Assembly: GCA_036510655.1 (NCBI GenBank)
Contig: DATCDQ010000002.1
Span: 1-64,000 of the forward strand
Source: Rathayibacter_A sp036510655
Lineage (GTDB): Bacteria; Actinomycetota; Actinomycetes; Actinomycetales; Microbacteriaceae
DNA: 64,000 bases
Reading direction: 5' to 3'
The notes below the pieces were generated by a model. It did no database searches, had not been told where the DNA came from, and saw only the letters and a program-made list of their open reading frames with translations. Within the stretch, counting starts at the first letter, position 1. Each line of letters starts with the position of its first letter. Shown here one piece after another: positions 33,176 to 41,250 of this stretch. Position numbers and translations under genes: made by a program.

Positions 33176-34384
33176 TCAGCTGGCGGGCAGCGAGAACGGC
33201 TCCGTGTCGGGGATCGGGCTGACGTCGCGACCGCGGAGATCCGGATGCCAGCGCTTGCCGAGCAGAGGAACCATGAAGCCCAAGAACGCGAGCACCCCCG
33301 CAACCCAGAATGCGCCGGGGGCGCCGTTTCCGTCGATCAGGAACCCGGCAAGGGCACTGCCCAGGGCTGCACCGATCAGCTGGCCGGTGCCGACCCAACC
33401 GTAAGCTTCGGCGGTGTCACTGAATTTGACACTCGATGAGACGATCATGAAGATCACCGCCAGTGCTGGAGCAATGCCGGCCCCAGCGATGATGAGCATG
33501 ATCGCAAGCCACCAGAAGTTCATCGAGATTGCAGCAATCGCGATGCCGACGAACACGATGAACATGCGTCGGGCCAGCGCCCAGGGGCCGACTGGCAGAT
33601 GGCCGAACGCCAAACCGCCCGCGAGCGAGCCCAGCGACCAAATCGCCAGCACGATGCCCGCTTTCGGATCGCCCTCGCCGAAGTTCGCCACGACACCGGC
33701 TTCGACCGCAGCGCAGGAGCCGACCAGAAGGAAGCCGACGACGGTGGCCAGCAGCACGGTCGGCTTGGTCAGCACAACGCCGATCCGCCGCTTGCTGCGA
33801 GGGATGCGCACGCGCCCGACCTCCGGCGAAGAGATGAACCAGATGCCGCCGACCACCATGACGGCCGAGCACAGCAGCAGGCCGACCGTCGAACTGATCT
33901 GTGTCGAAACGAAGGTGATCACGACCGGGCCGGCGATCCAGATCAGCTCCTGTGCGGAGGCATCCAACGAGAACAGCGGTGTCAGCTGGGTCGAGTTCAC
34001 CATCTTCGGGTAGATGGTGCGCACGGCGGGCTGCACCGGCGGCGCACTGAGCCCGCCGACGAAGGCGACCGCCATCGTGAACGGGATGGTCATGACGAAC
34101 ACGCCGAGTGCTGCAATCGTCGCCGCGCAGACGACCAGTGTCGCCGAGAGCACGAGGCGCATCCCGAGCACGCCCATCAGCCGACTCGTCAGCGGTCCGG
34201 CGATGGCCTGGCCGATGCTGAACGCGGCGAGCACGAGGCCGGCGGCGCCGTAGGAGTGATGGATGCGTTCGATGTGGATCAGTAGCGCGAGCGAGAGCAT
34301 CCCGGAGGGGAAGCGCGCGGTCAACTGAGCGGCGATGATTCGAGCAACGCCTGGCGTCTTCAACAGGCTCGAATACGTGCTCAT
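33176..34384 (-). CDS. MFS transporter (12 TM)
   Basis: 402 residues with about 12 TM helices. It begins LLKTPGVARIIAAQLTARFP, a start seen in actinobacterial MFS proteins of the YbfB/arabinose-efflux-like annotation group. A basic central loop (RVRIPRSKRRIGV) separates the two halves. No strong drug-antiporter motif C was seen. The substrate is unknown. Confidence 0.88.
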   Translation of the reverse strand: MSTYSSLLKTPGVARIIAAQLTARFPSGMLSLALLIHIERIHHSYGAAGLVLAAFSIGQAIAGPLTSRLMGVLGMRLVLSATLVVCAATIAALGVFVMTIPFTMAVAFVGGLSAPPVQPAVRTIYPKMVNSTQLTPLFSLDASAQELIWIAGPVVITFVSTQISSTVGLLLCSAVMVVGGIWFISSPEVGRVRIPRSKRRIGVVLTKPTVLLATVVGFLLVGSCAAVEAGVVANFGEGDPKAGIVLAIWSLGSLAGGLAFGHLPVGPWALARRMFIVFVGIAIAAISMNFWWLAIMLIIAGAGIAPALAVIFMIVSSSVKFSDTAEAYGWVGTGQLIGAALGSALAGFLIDGNGAPGAFWVAGVLAFLGFMVPLLGKRWHPDLRGRDVSPIPDTEPFSLPAS

Positions 34385-34433
34385 CAGGGCTTCAGTCTAT
34401 CGGCGGCCGCAGTGTCGGTGGCGGCCTCTAGGC

Positions 34434-34461
34434 TGTGCATAAGTCGGCGAACTTATACACA
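34434..34461. promoter_or_regulatory. Pair of inverted DnaA-box-like sites upstream of nrdA
   Basis: TGTGCATAA (34434-34442; complement TTATGCACA) and TTATACACA (34453-34461) both fit the DnaA box pattern TTATNCACA and face each other 10 bp apart. In Escherichia coli DnaA regulates nrdAB through promoter DnaA boxes, so a similar link of dNTP supply to replication initiation is plausible here. Together they also make a 10-bp imperfect inverted repeat. Confidence 0.55.
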
Positions 34462-34477
34462 CCTGTGGACGACACGC

Positions 34478-34525
34478 CCACTACATCTAGGGTTGGCATG
34501 TGCTGATGAACCCGCTATATAGTGG
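34478..34525. promoter_or_regulatory. Two NrdR-box-like sites, 32 bp apart
   Basis: CCACTACATCTAGGGT (34478-34493) and ACCCGCTATATAGTGG (34510-34525) each match 12 of 16 positions of the NrdR box ACACTATATATAGTGT as I recall it. Their 32-bp start-to-start spacing (three helical turns) is the usual tandem arrangement. NrdR, a Zn/ATP-cone repressor, controls ribonucleotide reductase genes in most bacteria. The rest of the 322-bp spacer before nrdA holds the DnaA-like sites and a leader. Confidence 0.65.
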
Positions 34526-34706
34526 TCACACGTCGGATCGCATGGGGTGGACATTCGCGGTGAATATCCGCAGAATCTCGACGAAATGAGGAGTTCAGAC
34601 GCCTGCGGGCGCACCGTCTTCGGGCGGAACGGGGAGTTGCGGCTTGGGGGTCGCAACAAGGGAAAACGCGCTCTCCAGGAGAGCAGCGGAGAACGAGGGA
34701 GTAACA

Positions 34707-37187
34707 GTGGCAATTACCGTCGTCAAGCGTAACGGCGATCGCGAACCGTACGATGCGAACAAGATCAACCTGGCGATCGAGGATGCCTCGGTCGGGCTCG
34801 ATGAATCGATCACGTGGGTCACCCAGATCGCCAGCGAACTCGAACTGACCCTCTTCGACGGGATCACGACTCAGCAGCTCGACGAAGCCGTCATCCAGGT
34901 GGCGTTGCAGAATGTCAAAGACGACCCTGCGTTCGACACCGTGGCTGCCCGCCTATTGCTCAAGACCATCTACAAGAGCGTGCTTGGTGACTACTCGAAC
35001 GCGGAGGAGTTGAAGGCACTGCACCAGGTGGGCTTCGCCGCCTACGTGCACCGGGGCGTGGATGAGGATCTTCTCGAGCCGCGATTCACGACACTGTTCG
35101 ACCTGGACAAACTGGCCGCTGTTCTCGAGCCGGCACACGACGGACTGCTCAAGTACATCGGAGTCGTCACGCTGAACAATCGTTACGGCATGCGCGCCCG
35201 CAACAACGACGCCCTCGAGGTGCCGCAGTTCTTCTGGATGCGTATCGCCATGGGCCTGTCGCTGAACGAGGCAGATCCGACGGCTGTCGCGATCAGCTTC
35301 TACGAGAAGATGGCCACCCTCGACTACCTGGCGGCCGGTTCCACCCTCGTGAACGCGGGCACCAAGTATCCGCAGCTGTCGAACTGCTTCGTCATGGAGA
35401 TGCAGGACGACATTGAGCACATCGCGAAGTCGGTGCGCGACGTCATGTGGTTGACGAAGGGAACAGGCGGCATCGGACTTTCCGTCACGAAGCTGCGCTC
35501 TCAGGGTTCGCCGATCCGCTCGAACAACACGACCTCTACCGGGCCGATCCCGTTCATGCACACGATCGACTCCGTGTTGCGCGCGGTCAGCCGCGGTGGC
35601 AAAAAGTTCGGTGCGCTCTGCTTCTACATGGAGAACTGGCACTTGGACTTCTCCGAGTTCGTCGACCTGCGTCAGAACTCCGGCGACCCGTATCGCCGCA
35701 CGCGCACCGCGAACACGGCCGTCTGGATCAGCGACGAGTTCATGAAGCGCGTGCAAAACGACGAGCCGTGGTACCTGTTCGACCCGCTCGAGGTCGGCGA
35801 CTTGAACGAGCTGTTTGGCAAGGCGTTCAGCGAACGGTACGCGCACTATGCCGCAGAAGCAGAGGCCGGGCACCTGCGGATGTTCAAGAAGATGGGCGCC
35901 CGTGAGCAGTTCAAGGAAATCTTGATGAGTCTGCAGACTACCAGCCACCCGTGGCTGACCTGGAAAGACACCATCAACAACCGTGCCCTGAACAACAACA
36001 CCGGAACGATCCATCTCTCGAACCTCTGCACCGAGATCTGCCTGCCACAGGACCGTGAGAATGTGGCCGTCTGCAACCTCGCGTCAATCAACCTCAGTCG
36101 CCACCTGCACCAGGACGAGAACGGCACCTGGAGTTTCGACTGGGCCCAGATCGACGCCAGCGCGTCTCTGGCCGTGCGCCAACTCGACAACCTCGTCGAC
36201 ATCACGCTCTCCAGCGTTCCGGAGTCCGAGCACTCCAACCAGGAGAACCGGGCCATCGGGCTCGGTGTGATGGGCTTCACCGACGTCGTCGAGAAGCTCG
36301 GCCTCAGCTACGAGTCTGAAGAGGCATACGACCTGATCGACGAGATCATGGAACACGTCTCCTATGCGGCGATCTCTACCAGCGTGGACCTGGCGTCCGA
36401 GCGTGGTGCCTACCCCAACTTCGCCGGTTCACGCTGGTCACAGGGCATGGTTCCATTCGACTCGATCGCTCTCACCGAAGCCGACCGCGGCGTGCCGATC
36501 CTGGTCAACCGCAAGACCCGCCTCGACTGGGATGCCCTGCGTGAGCGCGTGAAGGGCGGTGTGCGCAACTCGACACTGATGGCGATCGCGCCGACGGCAT
36601 CCATCGGGCTTGTTGCAGGCACGACGCCCGGCTTCGACCCGCAGTTCTCGCAGATCTTCAGTCGTTCGACCTCGAACGGCAAGTTCCTCGAGGTCAACCG
36701 CAACCTGGTTGCAGACTTGCAGGCGCTCGGATTGTGGGAGAGGGTTCGCGAGTCGATCCTGCGATCGCAGGGCGACATTCAGGGCATCCCCGAGATTCCG
36801 GACGAGCTGAAAGCCACCTACAAGACGAGCTTCCAGCTGTCGCCGTACTCGTTCCTCGAGGTTGCAGCACGCGCCCAAAAGTGGATCGACCAGGCGATCA
36901 GCCGCAACATGTACCTGGAGACCCGCGACCTCGGCGACATGATGGAGATCTACTACGGTGCGTGGGAACGCGGCGTGAAGACGACCTACTACCTGCACTC
37001 CAAGCCTCGCCACCAGGCGGAACAGTCCACCGTGCGCGTGAACAAGGCCGAGGAGTTCTCCGGCGGTGCACGCAAGGGCTTCGGAGCCGCCGCGCCGGTC
37101 GGTGCATCCGTCGGCGCTGGTGCCCCGGCTGCTGCACCTGCTCGCCGTGGCTTCGGCGGACTCACCGACGGAGGTGACAAGTCATGA
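34707..37187 (+). CDS. nrdA: Ribonucleoside-diphosphate reductase large subunit (class I, NrdA)
   Basis: 826 residues from the GTG at 34707 (GAGGGA 6 nt upstream); a longer frame from 34644 lacks a ribosome binding site. An N-terminal ATP-cone (VVKRNGDREPYDANKINLAI, residues 6-25) gives allosteric activity control. Active-site residues are Cys227 (LSNCF), Asn439-Cys441-Glu443 (NLCTE) and Cys456 (VAVCNLAS), and the radical-transfer Tyr pair is in TTYYLHS. It reduces NDPs to dNDPs with NrdB. Oddly, the Ala/Gly-rich C-terminus ends GGLTDGGDKS with no cysteine pair for thioredoxin or glutaredoxin; a CxxC is supplied by the overlapping ORF at 37184. Confidence 0.96.
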   Translation: MAITVVKRNGDREPYDANKINLAIEDASVGLDESITWVTQIASELELTLFDGITTQQLDEAVIQVALQNVKDDPAFDTVAARLLLKTIYKSVLGDYSNAEELKALHQVGFAAYVHRGVDEDLLEPRFTTLFDLDKLAAVLEPAHDGLLKYIGVVTLNNRYGMRARNNDALEVPQFFWMRIAMGLSLNEADPTAVAISFYEKMATLDYLAAGSTLVNAGTKYPQLSNCFVMEMQDDIEHIAKSVRDVMWLTKGTGGIGLSVTKLRSQGSPIRSNNTTSTGPIPFMHTIDSVLRAVSRGGKKFGALCFYMENWHLDFSEFVDLRQNSGDPYRRTRTANTAVWISDEFMKRVQNDEPWYLFDPLEVGDLNELFGKAFSERYAHYAAEAEAGHLRMFKKMGAREQFKEILMSLQTTSHPWLTWKDTINNRALNNNTGTIHLSNLCTEICLPQDRENVAVCNLASINLSRHLHQDENGTWSFDWAQIDASASLAVRQLDNLVDITLSSVPESEHSNQENRAIGLGVMGFTDVVEKLGLSYESEEAYDLIDEIMEHVSYAAISTSVDLASERGAYPNFAGSRWSQGMVPFDSIALTEADRGVPILVNRKTRLDWDALRERVKGGVRNSTLMAIAPTASIGLVAGTTPGFDPQFSQIFSRSTSNGKFLEVNRNLVADLQALGLWERVRESILRSQGDIQGIPEIPDELKATYKTSFQLSPYSFLEVAARAQKWIDQAISRNMYLETRDLGDMMEIYYGAWERGVKTTYYLHSKPRHQAEQSTVRVNKAEEFSGGARKGFGAAAPVGASVGAGAPAAAPARRGFGGLTDGGDKS

Positions 37188-37252
37188 ACGAGTTCGAGTA
37201 CGAGGTCCCGGTCGATCCGATGGACGAACTCCAGTGCGACTCCTGCCAGTAG
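37184..37252 (+). CDS. 22-residue ORF with C-terminal CxxC, candidate detached redox tail of NrdA
   Basis: The ATG overlaps the nrdA stop as ATGA and has a perfect GGAGGTGA Shine-Dalgarno 6 nt upstream (37170-37177), inside the last nrdA codons. The peptide is acidic and ends MDELQCDSCQ. Class I large subunits normally end in a flexible tail with a Cys pair that re-reduces the active site. NrdA here lacks it, and this ORF provides exactly that kind of ending. It could be made as a separate peptide or joined to NrdA by frameshifting. A stop in this frame at 37175-37177 leaves only a few nucleotides for a slip. Confidence 0.6.
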   Translation: MNEFEYEVPVDPMDELQCDSCQ

Positions 37253-37275
37253 GCGAGACGCAGAAGACTAGACAA

Positions 37276-37335
37276 CAGCGCACATCAGCACAGCGCACAT
37301 CAGCACAGCGCGCATCAGCACAGCGCACATCAGTA
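37276..37335. repeat. Four tandem 15-bp units between nrdA tail and nrdB
   Basis: CAGCGCACATCAGCA units start at 37276, 37291, 37306 and 37321; the first two are identical and the others have one change each. The array fills most of the 106-nt gap before nrdB, upstream of its ribosome binding site. Confidence 0.9.
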
Positions 37336-37358
37336 CGACGGAAAGAAGAGCGATAACG

Positions 37359-38354
37359 ATGGGAATCCTGGGAACCGGAATTCAAGAGGGTCTGCTGCTC
37401 AAGCCGGTGAAATACCAGTGGGCGATGGACCTCTACGACCAGGCAGTGGCGAACACCTGGTTCCCGAATGAGGTGCAACTCGACGCCGACATCGCTGATT
37501 TCAAGAAGATGACGGATGAGGAACGGCACGCCATCACCTTCTTGATGAGCTACTTCAACCCGAACGAGCTGCTCGTGAACAAGGCGTTGGCGTTCGGCGT
37601 CTACCCGTACCTGAACGCGGCGGAGGCGCACCTTTACCTCGCGAAGCAGATGTGGGAGGAAGCCAACCACTGCATGTCGTTCGAGTACGTGCTCGAGACG
37701 TTCCCGATCGACCGCAACGCCGCATACAACTCCCACATCGACGTGCCGTCCATGGCGCGCAAAGAGGAGTTCGAGTTCACGTTCATCAAGCGGATGACCG
37801 AAGAGAAACTCGACATTTCCACGACCGCCGGCAAGCAGGACTTCGTGCGCAACCTGATCGCGTACAACGTGATTCTGGAGGGCATCTGGTTCTACTCAGG
37901 CTTCATGGTGGCGCTCTCATTCCGGCAGCGGAATCTCCTGCGTAATTTCGGCTCGCTGATCGACTGGATCGTGCGCGACGAATCGCTGCACTTGAAATTC
38001 GGCATCAATCTCATCCTCACGGTGCTGGAGGAGAACCCCGATCTGCAGACGCCGGAGTTCGCGGCGGAGATCAAGCAGATGATCCTCGACGCCGTGGAGA
38101 TGGAGGAGCAGTACAACAAGGACCTGCTGCCCGGTGGCATCCTCGGCTTGAATGCCAACTACATCAACCAGTATGTGAAGTATCTTGCCGACCGCCGCTT
38201 GGAAGAGCTCGGCTTCGAGGCAGAATATAAGGTGGCCAACCCGGCCAAGTGGATGGCCACAGCGAATGACACGTACGAACTGGTCAACTTCTTCGAATCG
38301 ATCAACACGTCGTACGAGTCGAACGCGAAGGCGACGATCTCGTCTAAGAAATAG
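37359..38354 (+). CDS. nrdB: Ribonucleotide reductase small subunit, class Ic type (Phe at radical-Tyr site)
   Basis: 331 residues of the ferritin-like R2 fold. Ligand positions are Glu70 (NPNELLV), Glu101 and His104 (EEANH), Glu174 (VILEGIW), and Glu208 and His211 (DESLH). The residue four after His104 is Phe108 (HCMSFEY) instead of the radical Tyr, and the first ligand is Glu instead of Asp. The same set occurs in Chlamydia trachomatis R2c (recalled as E89, E120, H123, F127, E193, E227, H230), with a constant offset of 19. R2c uses a Mn(IV)/Fe(III) cofactor in place of a tyrosyl radical. Long stretches such as LPGGILGLNANYINQYVKYL and ADRRLEELG also resemble the chlamydial protein. Confidence 0.95.
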   Translation: MGILGTGIQEGLLLKPVKYQWAMDLYDQAVANTWFPNEVQLDADIADFKKMTDEERHAITFLMSYFNPNELLVNKALAFGVYPYLNAAEAHLYLAKQMWEEANHCMSFEYVLETFPIDRNAAYNSHIDVPSMARKEEFEFTFIKRMTEEKLDISTTAGKQDFVRNLIAYNVILEGIWFYSGFMVALSFRQRNLLRNFGSLIDWIVRDESLHLKFGINLILTVLEENPDLQTPEFAAEIKQMILDAVEMEEQYNKDLLPGGILGLNANYINQYVKYLADRRLEELGFEAEYKVANPAKWMATANDTYELVNFFESINTSYESNAKATISSKK

Positions 38355-38543
38355 AGGCCTGCGCAAACGTGCGCCGGAGGTGCGATTTTCGCCATCTGCG
38401 CACGATTTCGTAACGAATACGTGAATCTTCGACGGATTCGAGCGCTTTTAAGAGCTGCGCGCACATTATCGGCACCGTGCTGAGGTAAGCTCCTTTTCAC
38501 CTGCAATCACGTGTGCCTCAAAGATGAGGAAAGGAAACAGACA

Positions 38544-39437
38544 ATGCGAAATAGGTATGCCGTCCCGGCGATGCTCGCAGTAGCAGCACTGCTTTTGACC
38601 GGCTGTGTCAACAATGAGGGGACCGGATCGGGGTCGAGCACGACCGCTGCGGCCTCCGGAACAAAGGATGCGTCGATCGCGGCGCTTCTGCCCGCCTCGG
38701 TCACAGCGTCAGGGGTCCTCCAGGTCGGTGTCGACGCGACATACCCGCCGAACGAGTACAAGGACGCGAACGGCAACGCGATCGGATGGGACATCGACCT
38801 GTTCAATGCGGTTTCAGCCGTGCTCGGTGTCAAGCCGACGTACAACATCGCGGGATTCGACACGATCATTCCAAACATCACGGGCAAGAAGTACGACGTG
38901 GGCCTCTCGTCCTTCACAGACACCGCCGAGCGTGAGAAGCAGGTTGATTTCGTCAACTACTACTCGGCCGGCATCCTCTGGGCGTCCCAGAAGAACAAGA
39001 CCGTCAACCCTGACAACGCGTGCGGCCTGAAGGTCGCTGTCGAGACCGGCACGACGGAAGAGCAGGGTGAGGTTCCAGCCAAGTCGAAGGCGTGCACCGG
39101 CGCAGGCAAGGCGGCCATTCAGATCCTGAAGTTCGACGGCCAGGATCAGGCGACCAACGCGGTCGTGCTCGGTCAGGCGGATGCCATGAGTGCAGACTCC
39201 CCGATCACGGATTACGCGATCGCGAAGTCCGGAGGCAAGCTGCAGGTTGCGGGCAAGACCTTCGAAGTCGCGCCGTACGGCGTAGCCGTTGACAAGGGTT
39301 CCAAGCTCGGCGTTGCCCTGCAGAAGGCCTTCCAAAAGATCGTCGACAACGGCACGTACACGAAGATCCTCGACAAGTGGGGCGTGCAAGACGGCGCGCT
39401 GAAGACAATCACGATTAACGCGACGACTAAGGGCTGA
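38544..39437 (+). CDS. Amino acid ABC transporter substrate-binding lipoprotein
   Basis: 297 residues from the ATG at 38544, after an AGGAAAGGA ribosome binding site. The lipobox is LAVAALLLTGC. The solute-binding family 3 fold is clear: LQVGVDATYPPNEYKDANGN, AIGWDIDLFNAVSAVLGVKP and AEREKQVDFVNYYSAGILW. This family takes up polar or basic amino acids. It is followed by permease and ATPase genes in one operon. The 189-bp spacer after nrdB must hold its promoter. Confidence 0.92.
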   Translation: MRNRYAVPAMLAVAALLLTGCVNNEGTGSGSSTTAAASGTKDASIAALLPASVTASGVLQVGVDATYPPNEYKDANGNAIGWDIDLFNAVSAVLGVKPTYNIAGFDTIIPNITGKKYDVGLSSFTDTAEREKQVDFVNYYSAGILWASQKNKTVNPDNACGLKVAVETGTTEEQGEVPAKSKACTGAGKAAIQILKFDGQDQATNAVVLGQADAMSADSPITDYAIAKSGGKLQVAGKTFEVAPYGVAVDKGSKLGVALQKAFQKIVDNGTYTKILDKWGVQDGALKTITINATTKG

Positions 39438-39439
39438 CC

Positions 39440-40447
39440 ATGACCTCACCAGGTCTGAGTGGTCCGGCGACCGGGAACATCCCGGCGCCGGGCCAGTCCG
39501 AAGAAGCTCAACCGATCAAGGCGGTCAAGCTGCGCCATCCGTGGCGCACGCTGATCGCGATCGTGCTGATCGTCTACCTGGTCGCGTTCATCTGGGATGC
39601 GTCACAGCGCAAGGCGTTCCAGTGGGACATCTTCGGGAAGTACCTGTTCGACCAGCGCATCTCGATGGCGGCGCTCACAACGATCGAGTTGACCGTGTAC
39701 TCGATGATCATCGCGATCATCCTCGCGCTCATTCTTGCAGTCATGCGCCTGTCGGACAATCCGGTCTTCCGCAGTGTCTCCTGGGCATACCTGTGGATCT
39801 TCCGCGGCACGCCAGTGTACGTACAGCTGACGTTCTGGGGTTTGCTGTCAGTAATTTATCCGACCTTGTCGATCGGTGTACCGTTCCTGCATCCGCTCGT
39901 CGAGCTTCCTACGCAGGGGACACTGAGCTTCTTCACCCTTGCGATCATCGGCCTGGGATTGAACGAGGCGGCGTATCTTGCGGAGATCGTGCGCGCGGGC
40001 ATCCTCTCGGTCGACCGCGGTCAGGAAGAGGCCGCGACCGCGCTCGGCATGAGCTGGACGCAGACAATGCGTCGCATCGTCATCCCTCAGTCGATGCGGA
40101 TCATCATCCCGCCGACGGGCAACGAGGTGATCTCGATGCTGAAGACCACCTCGCTGGTCACCGCGGTGCCGTTCAGCCTCGACCTGTTCTCCCGATCGCG
40201 GGATATCGCAACGACGTTGTTCGCGCCGATCCCGCTGCTGGTGGTCGCCTCGGTCTGGTACCTGGCGATCACGTCTGTGCTGATGATCGGTCAGTACTTC
40301 CTGGAGAAGCGCTTCGCGCGCGGTGTTGGTGCGGCGCGGCCCGACAAGGGAGACGCGGGCACGCTAACGGGTGCGGTGCCGACGACGACCTCGCAGATGC
40401 AGGTCGAAGCCATCCGGCTCGATGAGGACAAGAGAGACCACCTATGA
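39440..40447 (+). CDS. Amino acid ABC transporter permease (HisM/GlnP type)
   Basis: 335 residues. A 30-residue cytoplasmic N-terminus precedes about five TM helices. The His/Glu/Gln/Arg/opine permease motif is IFRGTPVYVQLTFWG, and the EAA loop is GQEEAATALGMSWTQTMRRI followed by VIPQSMRIIIPPTGNE. The gene starts 2 nt after the binding-protein stop and overlaps the ATPase gene by ATGA. A single permease suggests a homodimeric channel. Confidence 0.93.
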   Translation: MTSPGLSGPATGNIPAPGQSEEAQPIKAVKLRHPWRTLIAIVLIVYLVAFIWDASQRKAFQWDIFGKYLFDQRISMAALTTIELTVYSMIIAIILALILAVMRLSDNPVFRSVSWAYLWIFRGTPVYVQLTFWGLLSVIYPTLSIGVPFLHPLVELPTQGTLSFFTLAIIGLGLNEAAYLAEIVRAGILSVDRGQEEAATALGMSWTQTMRRIVIPQSMRIIIPPTGNEVISMLKTTSLVTAVPFSLDLFSRSRDIATTLFAPIPLLVVASVWYLAITSVLMIGQYFLEKRFARGVGAARPDKGDAGTLTGAVPTTTSQMQVEAIRLDEDKRDHL

Positions 40448-41247
40448 GCGAGACGATGTCGCCGAGCGCCACGGCGTCGAAGAGCACCGTGCCCATGGTC
40501 GAAGCCGTGCAAGTTTCGAAGAGCTTCGGGTCGAATCAGGTGCTGAAGAGCATTTCACTGACCGTACAGCCAGGAGAAGTGTTGTGCCTCGTCGGGCCCA
40601 GTGGGTCCGGCAAGTCGACGTTTCTGCGCTGCATCAACCATCTCGAAACCGTGAATGCGGGCCGCTTGCGTGTCGATGGAACGCTCGTCGGCTATCGCGA
40701 GAAGGGTGACCGACTGCACGAAATGCATCCGAAGGAAGCAGCACGGCAACGGCGTGATATCGGCATGGTGTTTCAGCGGTTCAATCTGTTCCCGCACATG
40801 ACTGCGCTTGAGAACGTGACGGAAGCGCCAATGCGCGTCAAGGGGGTCAGCAAGTCCAAGGCGGTAGCCCGGGCGACGGAATTGCTCGCGCAGGTCGGAC
40901 TCGCTGCGAAGACGGCGTCATACCCTGCACACCTCTCCGGCGGGCAGCAGCAACGCGTTGCCATCGCGCGAGCACTTGCCATGGATCCGAAACTGATGTT
41001 GTTCGATGAGCCGACGAGCGCGCTCGACCCCGAGCTGGTCGGTGAGGTTCTCGACGTGATGAAGGGACTTGCGGCCACCGGCATGACGATGATCGTTGTG
41101 ACGCACGAGATGGGCTTCGCTCGGGAGGTCGCCGACTCGCTGGTATTCATGGACGGCGGCGTCGTCGTTGAGTCAGGCGACCCGCGTGAGGTGCTGACGA
41201 ATCCGCAGCATCAGCGTACGAGAACCTTCCTCTCGAAGGTGCTTTGA
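40444..41247 (+). CDS. Amino acid ABC transporter ATP-binding protein (GlnQ type)
   Basis: 267 residues with Walker A GPSGSGKST, signature LSGGQQQR, Walker B LMLFDEPTSALDPELVGEVL and switch His in IVVTHEMGFAREVAD. The EMGFAREVAD motif is specific for the polar amino acid (PAAT) importers. A basic insertion after the Walker A helix (YREKGDRLHEMHPKEAARQR) is usual for actinobacterial members. It completes the importer begun at 38544. Confidence 0.95.
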   Translation: MSETMSPSATASKSTVPMVEAVQVSKSFGSNQVLKSISLTVQPGEVLCLVGPSGSGKSTFLRCINHLETVNAGRLRVDGTLVGYREKGDRLHEMHPKEAARQRRDIGMVFQRFNLFPHMTALENVTEAPMRVKGVSKSKAVARATELLAQVGLAAKTASYPAHLSGGQQQRVAIARALAMDPKLMLFDEPTSALDPELVGEVLDVMKGLAATGMTMIVVTHEMGFAREVADSLVFMDGGVVVESGDPREVLTNPQHQRTRTFLSKVL

Positions 41248-41250
41248 CCC

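Noticed and set aside
37276..37335. CRISPR-like array
   Set aside because: Repeat units are adjacent with no spacers and there are no cas genes. It is a simple tandem repeat.
37066..37356. ORF reading the 15-bp repeats as (QRTSA)n
   Set aside because: It starts in another frame inside nrdA, has no ribosome binding site and ends 2 nt before the nrdB start. Strand and frame fit the shadow of nrdA.
38370..38410. Possible terminator after nrdB
   Set aside because: GTGCGC and GCGCAC could pair, but over a loop of about 25 nt with a short stem and no U tract. Too weak to call.
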